Part shown: positions 1 through 7,364 of the stretch, in pieces | How the letters are laid out: every line of letters begins with the position of its first letter | How positions within the stretch are numbered: the stretch's first letter is position 1 | From: Streptomyces pseudovenezuelae | Lineage (GTDB): Bacteria; Actinomycetota; Actinomycetes; Streptomycetales; Streptomycetaceae | Assembly: GCF_001513955.1 (NCBI RefSeq) | Contig: NZ_KQ948150.1 | Coordinates: 434,001 to 498,000, forward strand | Direction: 5' to 3' | DNA: 64,000 nucleotides | The notes under the pieces: generated by a model | Databases searched by the model: none | Told to the model about the DNA's origin: nothing | What the model saw: the letters and a program-made list of their open reading frames with translations, nothing else | Made by a program: the position numbers and the translations under genes

Positions 1-85
1 CCAACAACGAATGGACCGTCACCGCCGTCTGAACACCAGCGCTCCCCGCGCCTCTCCCTCTCACCCCCCACGGAAGAAGGAACGC

Positions 86-1429
86 ATGAAACGCACACCG
101 CTCTTACTGTCGCTCGCGGCCGCGCTGCTTCTGGTTCTGACGGGCACGGGCAGCTCGTTCGCCAGCGGCCTCGGCGCGCTGGCTTCGGTCAGGGGTGCCG
201 GCGGCGTCAACGCGACCGCCGGCTGCGGCAAGGTGCCCACACTGACGAGTGGGACGCACACGATCCAGAGCGGCGGCCAGAACCGCACGTACATCCTGCG
301 GGTCCCCGCCGGCTACGACAACAACCACCCCTACCGGCTGGTCTTCGGCTTCCACTGGCGGGGCGGCACCGCCAACGACGTCGACTCGGGCGGAACGGAC
401 GGGTACAACTGGTCCTACTACGGCCTCAGGCGCCTGGCGGACAACGCGAACAACAGCACCATCTTCGTCGCCCCCCAGGGCAACGGCAACGGCTGGGCCA
501 ACCCCGGCGGCCAGGACGTGGCCTTCGTCGACGCCATGGTCAACCAGATCGAGTCAGGTCTGTGCGTCGACACCACCCAGCTGTTCTCCGCCGGATTCAG
601 CTACGGCGGCGCGATGTCGTACGCCCTCGCCTGCTCCCGTGCGACGGTCTTCCGCGCGGTCGCCGTCTACTCCGGCGCGAACCTCAGCGGCTGCAACGGC
701 GGCACCCAGCCCATCGCCTACATGGGGCTGCACGGCGGCAGGGACAACGTCCTGCCCATCGCATCGGGACGCCAACTGCGTGACACCTTCGTCCGCAACA
801 ACGGCTGCACCCCGCAGAACCCGCCCGAGCCGGCCTACGGAAGCCTGACGCACATCATCACCACCTACTCCGGATGCAGGTCCGGATACCCCGTCGTCTG
901 GGCCGCGTTCGACGGAGCGGGCCACGACCCGGGACCCATCGACGGCTCCACCGGTGACGGCTGGCGCACCTGGACGTCGGCCGCGGTGTGGCAGTTCTTC
1001 ACCCAGTTCGACTCGGGCACGCCGCCGACTCCGCAGCCCACCGACAACCAGGAGATCGTCGGCCAGCAGTCGGGACGCTGCCTCGACATCAACAACTCGA
1101 CCACGGCCAACGGCACGCAGGCACAGCTGTGGGACTGCAACGGCGGCGCCAACCAGCGCTGGACCCACACCACCGGAAAGCAGCTGGTGGTCTACGGCAA
1201 CAAGTGCCTGGGCGTCGGCCAGGGCGCGGGCAACGGCGCCCCGGCGGCGATCTGGGACTGCAACGGCCAGGCGGACCAGCAGTGGAACATCAACCCGGAC
1301 GGCACGATCACGGCGGCGCAGTCGGGGCTCTGCCTGGACGCCAGCGGCCAGGGGACCGGCAACGGGACGAAGGTCCAGCTGTGGAGTTGCTCGGGCGGCG
1401 CCAACCAGCACTGGCGCCTGCAGAGCTGA
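86..1429 (+). CDS. Secreted feruloyl-esterase/PHB-depolymerase-like CE1 hydrolase with C-terminal ricin-type lectin (CBM13)
   Basis: Predicted extracellular esterase, probably releasing ferulate or other esters from plant polysaccharide. The ATG at 86 follows a GAAGAAGGA ribosome site, giving 447 residues. Residues 1-27 are a signal peptide. The alpha/beta-hydrolase domain (about 45-308) has the nucleophile in GFSYGG (S172) and likely partners D220 (HGGRDN) and H280 (GAGHDP). After a Thr/Pro linker, residues 323-447 form a beta-trefoil lectin with three QxW-type repeats (NQRW, DQQW, NQHW), which usually binds xylan or galactose. Codon 7 is TTA, read by the bldA tRNA in Streptomyces, so expression may be tied to development. 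Feruloyl esterase and PHB-depolymerase-type esterase are hard to separate by sequence; the CBM13 favours a plant cell-wall target. Confidence 0.85.
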   Translation: MKRTPLLLSLAAALLLVLTGTGSSFASGLGALASVRGAGGVNATAGCGKVPTLTSGTHTIQSGGQNRTYILRVPAGYDNNHPYRLVFGFHWRGGTANDVDSGGTDGYNWSYYGLRRLADNANNSTIFVAPQGNGNGWANPGGQDVAFVDAMVNQIESGLCVDTTQLFSAGFSYGGAMSYALACSRATVFRAVAVYSGANLSGCNGGTQPIAYMGLHGGRDNVLPIASGRQLRDTFVRNNGCTPQNPPEPAYGSLTHIITTYSGCRSGYPVVWAAFDGAGHDPGPIDGSTGDGWRTWTSAAVWQFFTQFDSGTPPTPQPTDNQEIVGQQSGRCLDINNSTTANGTQAQLWDCNGGANQRWTHTTGKQLVVYGNKCLGVGQGAGNGAPAAIWDCNGQADQQWNINPDGTITAAQSGLCLDASGQGTGNGTKVQLWSCSGGANQHWRLQS

Positions 1430-1445
1430 CCGACCTCGGTCAGCG

Positions 1446-1485
1446 GCGCCTCGTCGAAGTCTCTCGGATTCCTTCGGCGAGGCGC
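1446..1485. terminator. Hairpin between convergent genes
   Basis: GCGCCTCG pairs with CGAGGCGC, with an inner CGAAG/CTTCG extension. It lies just after the esterase stop and before the end of the convergent MOSC gene, so it could terminate either transcript. No U-tract follows, as is common in Streptomyces. Confidence 0.6.
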
Positions 1486-1497
1486 ACGACTGCCGGA

Positions 1498-1527
1498 CCG
1501 GCTGCCCCTCGGTGGAGGAGCAGCCGG
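1498..1527. terminator. Second hairpin between convergent genes
   Basis: CCGGCTGC pairs with GCAGCCGG around a 14-nt loop. It is a possible terminator for the minus-strand MOSC gene that ends 15 bp away. Confidence 0.45.
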
Positions 1528-1542
1528 CCGGTGGGGCGAGTG

Positions 1543-2085
1543 TCAGACCCGGTCCAGGGGCCGGTGCGGACCACTGGGACGCTCCACGTCGATCGTGTCC
1601 CCGGGGCGCACCACACCGCCTTCCCGCACGATGCTCATGATTCCGGCCTTGCGTACGATCTTCCCCGCGTCGTCGCGGCCGACCACCTGCTTCAGCAGTC
1701 CGTCCTGGAAGGTGTCGATCTGCAGGCAGGGATTGCGCAGACCGGTGATCTCCAGGACCGCGGAATCGCCGATACGCAGCAATGTGCCGACCGACAGACC
1801 GAGCAGATCGATACCGCGCGTGGTGATGTTCTCGCCGAGTTCGCCGGGCGCCACCTTGAACCCCGCCCCGACGACCTCGGCGAAGAGCTCTTCATGCATG
1901 AGGTGGACCTGGCGCAGATTCGGCTGGGTGGGGTCCTGCGCGACGCGCGAGCGGTGCTTGACCGTCACACCGGCGTGCACGTCCCCCTCCACACCAAGCC
2001 CGGCGAGCAGTCTGATGCTGTCCCGGTTCGGCTTGGTGAACGAGTACTCCCCGTTGCTGCTGACCGCTGTCACGTTCCCGCTCAT
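1543..2085 (-). CDS. MOSC domain protein
   Basis: A 180-residue stand-alone MOSC (molybdenum cofactor sulfurase C-terminal) domain. The family binds molybdenum cofactor or carries activated sulfur in Moco-dependent reactions; related small proteins (YiiM type) detoxify N-hydroxylated bases. Visible family features are the GVEGDVHAG segment near residue 32, the HLMHEELF segment, GELGENITTRGID, and a conserved cysteine in NPCLQID, the likely sulfur carrier or metal contact. No signal peptide. It stands alone between convergent and co-directional glycosidase genes, which do not suggest a substrate. The ATG start fits the family length. Confidence 0.85.
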   Translation of the reverse strand: MSGNVTAVSSNGEYSFTKPNRDSIRLLAGLGVEGDVHAGVTVKHRSRVAQDPTQPNLRQVHLMHEELFAEVVGAGFKVAPGELGENITTRGIDLLGLSVGTLLRIGDSAVLEITGLRNPCLQIDTFQDGLLKQVVGRDDAGKIVRKAGIMSIVREGGVVRPGDTIDVERPSGPHRPLDRV

Positions 2086-2127
2086 GCCCCGTAACCCCCT
2101 CGTCGACCACGGCGATCAGTCACCAGC

Positions 2128-3885
2128 CTAGGCCACGGTGCCGGTCACCGAACCGGCGTTCTTGGTCACGCGGTAGGTCACGGTGGCGCCGCTCCAGAAG
2201 TGGAGGACGAGCGTGGCCTGCGTGTTGTCCCGCAGCGCGTTGAGGAAGTCGGAGGTGAGCAGGAGCCCGTTGCCGGAGTAGTCCGGACTGAAGGACACGT
2301 TGAACTCCTGGTAGGGACTCCAGTTGACGGGCCCGGCGTTGGAACCGTCGGCGTAGGTGGCCTCCATGGTCGCCAGTTGGTCACCCCGGTACTGGGTGGG
2401 GATGGTCAGGCCGCTCGTGGAGCCGCTCGCGTTCGAGAGCACCGGCCTGTCGTACGAGGTCACGTAGATCTTCCAGGGCACTCCGCCGGAGTACCGGGCC
2501 TCGATGGTCGCGTTGGTCCCGTAGGCCCGGTCGCCCGCGAGCCGGGTGAGGGCGGCGGCGGTGAGGGTGAGCCGGGTGCCGGAGACGGTGTAGTCCCGGC
2601 CCTGGGCGAGCTGTTTGCCGCCCTGCCAAACCCCTTGGAACGTCAGGCCGTTGGGGTTGAGGGTGAGAGACCTGGCGGTGATGGTGCTCGACTTGGCCAG
2701 GAAGACCCGGTCCGAGGACGCGGTGCCGGAACGGGTGGTCCAGCTGGACCTGATCGCGGCGAACAGTGCCGGGTCGGTCCACTGCCGGGTCGTACGGTTC
2801 AGAAACGCGAAGGTCCCGGGGTCCCACAGGGCGGTGGTGACGCGGGCGGCACGGGCCTCGTAGCCGAACTGCTCGAAGTACTTCAGCGCCTCGCCCCGCT
2901 CGATCCGGGAGGGGTGGTTGGAGTCCGGGTACGCCAGCAGACCGTACTCACCGAGGTAGACGGGGATGCCCTTGGAGGTGAAGGTGGCGCGCAGCCTGGC
3001 GAAGTTGTCGGTCATGTCCTGCTGCGAAGTGGCGTCGAACTGTGTGCCCCCGGCGACGTTCACACTGAACGGGTAGTAGCCGTAGTAGTGCACGGTCACC
3101 ACGAGGTTGCTGTCGTTCAGCGACTTCATGTTCGCGGCGAGGGCGTCCAGGAAGACCTGACCGGAGTTCGTGTGCAGCGTGGGCAGGACGAGCAGCCGGG
3201 TCGCGTTGTTGCCGCCGGACTGGCGTACGACGCTGTGGAACGCGGTGTTGAGCTCGTCGTTGTACTGGATGCCCTGGGCGTCGGTGGTGTTGTTGAACTG
3301 CGGCTCGTTGTTGCTCTCCAGGAGCAGGGACTGCGGGGAGTCCTTGAACTCGGCGGCGATCTGGGTCCAGGTGGCCTTGAACCGGGCCAGCACGTTGTCA
3401 TGGTCGGTGGGCATGGTGGCGACCCACTGCCACGAGTCGTGGTGGACGTTCAGCACGACGTACAGGCCGTCGGCCAGCGCCCAGTCGACGACCTGCTTGA
3501 CGCGGTTCATCCAGGTCGCGTCGATCGTGTAGGGCGCCGCGGACGACTGGTGGTCGGTCCAGGTCACGGGGATGCGGACGCTGCGGAAACCCTGGCTCCT
3601 GATGGTGTCGAACAGGGCCTTGGTGGCCGCCGGGTTGCCCCAGGACGTCTCGTCGGGGATGGCGTCCAGGGTGTTGCCCAGGTTCCAGCTGGGCTGCATC
3701 GCCGCCACCGTGTCCGTCGGGCTCGCGGCGAGCGCGCGCTGCGTCGGGAGCGAGCTCTGTCGGGCGGGCGCGGCGAGGGCCGCGGTGCTGGTCACCCCGA
3801 GCATGGTGACCAGCGCCAGCAGGAGGCCCAGCACACGGCCGGGACCGTGGCTGCGGCGGCCGGTGGGGTGGTGCGCTCGCTTCAT
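2128..3885 (-). CDS. Secreted GH5 endoglucanase (cellulase) with CBM_X2-like C-terminal module
   Basis: Endo-beta-1,4-glucanase of glycoside hydrolase family 5. The ATG at 3885 has an AGAGAAGGGT ribosome site; the reading frame is open upstream, but the residues there are not signal-peptide-like. The 585-residue product starts with a twin-Arg-like basic stretch and a hydrophobic signal (about 1-45). The TIM barrel spans about 60-420, with general acid E194 in the NNEP motif and nucleophile E313 in YLGEYG. Residues 440-585 resemble an Ig-like CBM_X2 module followed by a further Ig-like stretch. It is downstream of and co-directional with the GH36 gene (162-bp gap). I see no CebR-type box upstream, unlike the GH12 gene at 30236-31363. 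Confidence 0.88.
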   Translation of the reverse strand: MKRAHHPTGRRSHGPGRVLGLLLALVTMLGVTSTAALAAPARQSSLPTQRALAASPTDTVAAMQPSWNLGNTLDAIPDETSWGNPAATKALFDTIRSQGFRSVRIPVTWTDHQSSAAPYTIDATWMNRVKQVVDWALADGLYVVLNVHHDSWQWVATMPTDHDNVLARFKATWTQIAAEFKDSPQSLLLESNNEPQFNNTTDAQGIQYNDELNTAFHSVVRQSGGNNATRLLVLPTLHTNSGQVFLDALAANMKSLNDSNLVVTVHYYGYYPFSVNVAGGTQFDATSQQDMTDNFARLRATFTSKGIPVYLGEYGLLAYPDSNHPSRIERGEALKYFEQFGYEARAARVTTALWDPGTFAFLNRTTRQWTDPALFAAIRSSWTTRSGTASSDRVFLAKSSTITARSLTLNPNGLTFQGVWQGGKQLAQGRDYTVSGTRLTLTAAALTRLAGDRAYGTNATIEARYSGGVPWKIYVTSYDRPVLSNASGSTSGLTIPTQYRGDQLATMEATYADGSNAGPVNWSPYQEFNVSFSPDYSGNGLLLTSDFLNALRDNTQATLVLHFWSGATVTYRVTKNAGSVTGTVA

Positions 3886-4047
3886 CTCTGACCCTTCTCT
3901 GTCGGCCGGGCGGTGATTCCGCCCGTGGGGGGAGGTGCGTGCAGGTGGTCGAGGGAGGGGCGCCCGGGGGCGAGATGATGCACAACAAGTCGATGACCCG
4001 GTCGGTGAGGCGGCCTGGTCGGCTGACATCCCCTCAAAACCTCCCTC

Positions 4048-6183
4048 TCATACGGTTGTTGCCGTGTGATCGATGCGGAGCAGCACCGCGGAAGGGGCCG
4101 TGGGCAGCGTCAGCGTGAGGTCTGCGGTGTCGGGGTTCCAGGTGACGTCGGCCCGGCTCACGGCGGGGTGGAGCACTTCGACGCGGTGCGCGCGACCGCG
4201 GAGTCGGGGCAGGGGGAGTGCGGCGGTGGGCTGGGTGCCGGGCCGGCGCCAGACGGTGAGGTAGGTGGTGTCGGGGGTGTGCAGGGCCAGCACGATCCAG
4301 GGGTCGTCCCAGGCCGGAAGACCGAGGGGCCAGGACGGGACGGCGTGTACGAGATCGGCGCGGATGCTCTTGTACGTGGCGACCGCTTCGTGGACCAGGG
4401 CCCGGGCCTCGGGGTGCAGGTCCGGCAGCGGACCGGAGAGATGGATCCGGCCCAGGAGGGCGTTGGCCAGGGTGAAGGCGACCTCGTCGAGCGAGTCCGC
4501 CGGCTGGGGGTAGGCCCAGACCGCCCCTTGTTCGGGGGTGACGGCGGTGGGCGCGGACGCCGCGATGGGTGCGTACAGCTGGAGGTTCTGCTGGTCGCTG
4601 GTGGACTGGAGCTGGAGCCGGGACAGCAGGGCGTGATCCCAGCGCATGCCGCCGGAGGAGCAGTTCTCCATGACCAGATGCGGGTAGCGGTCGAGGACGC
4701 CGTCGAGCCAGTCGAGGTGGGCGCGGTTGTGCCCGAGCAGGCCCGCGCCGGGGGTCTCGCCCGGGTGGGCGCTGGTGCCGGAGCCGGGGTCGATGTTGTG
4801 GTCGAGCTTGAGGTAGCCGACGCCCCACTCGCCGACCAGGCGGTCCACGACCCGGTCCAGGTGGGCCCGGGCGGCGGGGTGGCGCAGGTCCAGATGGTGG
4901 CGGCCGGTCTCCGTGACGCGGACGCCGTCGCGGCGGAAGAACGCCTCGTCGGGCAGGGACTTGGCCATGGGGCTGCGGACGCCGATCACCTCCGGCTCCA
5001 GCCACAGGCCGGGCACCATGCCGCGCGCGCGGATGCGGTCGAGAACCTCGTGGATTCCGCGCTCCCCGGGGAAGCGCGAGGCCGCCGGCTCCCAGGCGCC
5101 CACACTGTCCCACCAGCCGCCGTTCTCGCCGTCGTACCAGCCGGCATCGATGACGAAGTACTCCGCGCCCGCGTCGGCCGCCGCGTCGACCAGCGGCAGG
5201 AGTTTGTCCGTGGTGGGGTCGCCCATCAGGCAGTTCATGTAGTCGTTGAAGATGACGGGAAGTCGCTCGTGGTCGGTGTGCGGACGGCGGGCGGCACGGC
5301 GGTAGCGGTTGAGCGCGGCGAACGCCTCGTCGGGGCCGCCGTCCTCGCTGAAGGCGAGGGCCACGGGCACGGTGGTGAACCGTGCGCCTGCCTCCAAGGC
5401 ATGCCGCCAGCCGTGGTGGGTGTCGGTCGGGCCGGACAGGGCCAGGTACGCGAGTCTGTCCCGTTCACCGCACTCCCAGTGCCAGCCGCCGCCGTTGTGC
5501 TCGATCTGCCACACCCAGGTGCGGCCGAGACGACGGTCCGTCAGGCCGCCCATGGGCAGCTGCCCGCAGCTGGACCACACGCCCCGGCCGGTCCGGGCGA
5601 ACATGCCCTTGCCGTTGTCGTGGACGACGCGATCGGCGAGGACGGGTGAGGTCACCCGCATCGGCCGGCGCTGCCAGCGGCACTCGGCGATCCAGTCGTT
5701 CTCGGCCCACAACAGGTCGGCGTCGTCGACGGCCTGCGGACCGTCGGCGAGACAGCCCACGACGAGTGAGGAGACCGACTCCAGGTGCAGGGTCGTCTCC
5801 CCCTCGTTGCGCAGGTCCACCTCGGCACGCAGCACGGGCACCCCGTCCGGCGAGCGGTAGGTGACCTCGGCGACGAGACCGGTCTCGGGGTCGTGGAGTT
5901 CGACGCGGAGCTCGTGCCAGTCACCGTCCCGGCTGACGCGATGGGCACGGTGACGCAGCCGTCCGCCGAGGGACGTGTCGATCAGGCGCCCGCCCGACCA
6001 GACGCGGCCGTGGCCCGCCGCCGTCACCTCCACCAGGGGCAGCGGGGGCCAGTTCCGGCGCTCCGGCCGCACGCCGCCGGGCAGGCCGATCCGCGTGAGG
6101 CGGGGAGTGCCGTCCTCGTCGACGCCGATTTCGACCTCAAGAGCCTGATGGCCCCACCGGAGGGTCTGCGGTGCGCTGGTCAT
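4048..6183 (-). CDS. GH36 alpha-galactosidase
   Basis: Intracellular alpha-galactosidase cleaving raffinose- or melibiose-type galactosides. The product has 711 residues and no signal peptide. An N-terminal beta-sandwich (about 1-290) precedes a TIM barrel. The nucleophile is D461 in YLKLDHN and the acid/base is D516 at the end of SSGGMRWD, both standard for GH36. A C-terminal beta domain follows from about residue 620. Two LacI-type palindromes lie upstream (6256-6267 and 6373-6392), so repression by a sugar-responsive LacI regulator encoded elsewhere is likely. No transporter is adjacent. Confidence 0.9.
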   Translation of the reverse strand: MTSAPQTLRWGHQALEVEIGVDEDGTPRLTRIGLPGGVRPERRNWPPLPLVEVTAAGHGRVWSGGRLIDTSLGGRLRHRAHRVSRDGDWHELRVELHDPETGLVAEVTYRSPDGVPVLRAEVDLRNEGETTLHLESVSSLVVGCLADGPQAVDDADLLWAENDWIAECRWQRRPMRVTSPVLADRVVHDNGKGMFARTGRGVWSSCGQLPMGGLTDRRLGRTWVWQIEHNGGGWHWECGERDRLAYLALSGPTDTHHGWRHALEAGARFTTVPVALAFSEDGGPDEAFAALNRYRRAARRPHTDHERLPVIFNDYMNCLMGDPTTDKLLPLVDAAADAGAEYFVIDAGWYDGENGGWWDSVGAWEPAASRFPGERGIHEVLDRIRARGMVPGLWLEPEVIGVRSPMAKSLPDEAFFRRDGVRVTETGRHHLDLRHPAARAHLDRVVDRLVGEWGVGYLKLDHNIDPGSGTSAHPGETPGAGLLGHNRAHLDWLDGVLDRYPHLVMENCSSGGMRWDHALLSRLQLQSTSDQQNLQLYAPIAASAPTAVTPEQGAVWAYPQPADSLDEVAFTLANALLGRIHLSGPLPDLHPEARALVHEAVATYKSIRADLVHAVPSWPLGLPAWDDPWIVLALHTPDTTYLTVWRRPGTQPTAALPLPRLRGRAHRVEVLHPAVSRADVTWNPDTADLTLTLPTAPSAVLLRIDHTATTV

Positions 6184-6255
6184 GGCTGCCTTTCCAGGGG
6201 GCGGGAGCGGTCAGGCGACGCTGAGCACGGCGCGGCGGCCCTCCCCTGAGAGTGT

Positions 6256-6267
6256 CGAAGCGCTTCG
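6256..6267. promoter_or_regulatory. LacI-type operator upstream of GH36
   Basis: CGAAGCGCTTCG is a perfect palindrome centred on the CG step typical of LacI-family sites. It lies about 73 bp upstream of the GH36 ATG and shares its core exactly with the longer site at 6373-6392. Confidence 0.65.
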
Positions 6268-6372
6268 CCTGGCCGGGAACGTTAACGGCACAGTTCGCGC
6301 GCAACAAGGGGTGGAACCGCTAAGAAACTTCCTTTACCGGGGTCATTGCCCGGCCTCCCCGCTGCGGCGATC

Positions 6373-6392
6373 GCATCGAAGCGCTTCGATGC
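6373..6392. promoter_or_regulatory. Second, longer LacI-type operator
   Basis: GCATCGAAGCGCTTCGATGC is a perfect 20-bp palindrome with the same core as the site at 6256-6267. It sits between the GH36 start and the tail of the isochorismatase-like gene. Two identical cores 121 bp apart would allow looping by a tetrameric LacI-type repressor. Confidence 0.65.
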
Positions 6393-6437
6393 CGAGGGGA
6401 GCGTCGCGCTACTGGCAGGCCAGGATCGGTACGCGGC

Positions 6438-6974
6438 TCAGTCCCACAGCTCACCGCTGTCGCACACCCGCGCCCCCATGTTGCGCTCCATCATGCGCAG
6501 TGCCGCGTCCGCGAGATCGGAGTGGATGTGGGCGACCGCGTCGCGCGGGACGACGACCTCGAAGTGGCGGATGTGGGCGTCGAGGGCGGAGTAGAGCACG
6601 CACTGCTCGGTCACCTGGCCGCAGAGGACCAACCGCTCGATGCCCTGCTGGCGCAGCAGGTAGGACAGCGGGGTCTCGAAGAACACCGAGTGGCGTGCTT
6701 TGAGCACGAACAGCGAGGAGCCGTCCGGTTTCACCGGTTCCACCAGGTCGGCGTGTGGCCCGGCGAGGGCCTGCTGGAGCAGCTCGCCGTGGTGAGAGCG
6801 CCACTCACCGAAGTTGTCGTTGACGTAGATCACCGTGACGTCCCTCGACCGTGCTGTCCTGAGCAGGTCGGAGAGGACCGGAACCACCTTGTGGGCCGAG
6901 GGGAGCAGCTGTTCGGCGTCCTGGTGGTCGTACGTGTTGATCATGTCGATGACGATCAGTGCGGTCTTGCTCAT
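6438..6974 (-). CDS. Isochorismatase-family cysteine hydrolase
   Basis: A cytoplasmic 178-residue alpha/beta hydrolase of the isochorismatase/nicotinamidase superfamily. The catalytic triad is visible as D10 (LIVIDMINTY), K92 (LKARHSVF) and C125 (VTEQCVLY). There is no fused carrier domain, so it is not a siderophore-type isochorismatase. Substrate unknown: nicotinamide, N-carbamoyl compounds and biurets are all possible. The ATG at 6974 places the motif near the N-terminus as usual; the open frame upstream to 7175 reads as low-complexity sequence and is probably not translated. The gene is separated from GH36 by operator sites and is probably its own unit. Confidence 0.82.
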   Translation of the reverse strand: MSKTALIVIDMINTYDHQDAEQLLPSAHKVVPVLSDLLRTARSRDVTVIYVNDNFGEWRSHHGELLQQALAGPHADLVEPVKPDGSSLFVLKARHSVFFETPLSYLLRQQGIERLVLCGQVTEQCVLYSALDAHIRHFEVVVPRDAVAHIHSDLADAALRMMERNMGARVCDSGELWD

Positions 6975-7364
6975 GACGCCCGGGTTCCCCGTGCAAGGAG
7001 TGTCAACAGGGACCACGGCATCGACGTGGAGCCGGCGTCGCCGGAGTCCGCGGTGTGGCGCGGGGGACTGCTGCTCACTCGACGGCCGAAAACCGGCGCC
7101 GCATGGGGCGATTTGCCCGGCGCTCATGGTCAATTCAAGCCGATGTCTTGATGCTTGCATGACAAAAGAGTGCACGCAGTGCCACCCTTCTCCGGGAAAT
7201 CACAGTTCCTTCACAGGTTCAGCGCGCGAGACCAGTCGTGTTTCCGTCACCCCCCACCTCCTTCCACCCGCATGCCGTGCAGCGCTCCGGACCGGCGCAC
7301 CCCGCCGATCCGTCTCGTCCACGGTCCCCACCACGGGCCGGCCCTCGTACCGAAGGAGAACCCG
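6975..7364. other. Divergent intergenic region, isochorismatase / M4 protease
   Basis: No gene is supported here. Around 7130-7165 the sequence is AT-richer than its surroundings and contains TCAAG-N7-CTTGA, a possible promoter or operator for the protease. An in-frame ATG at 7155 exists, but the residues it would add do not look like protein. Confidence 0.4.
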
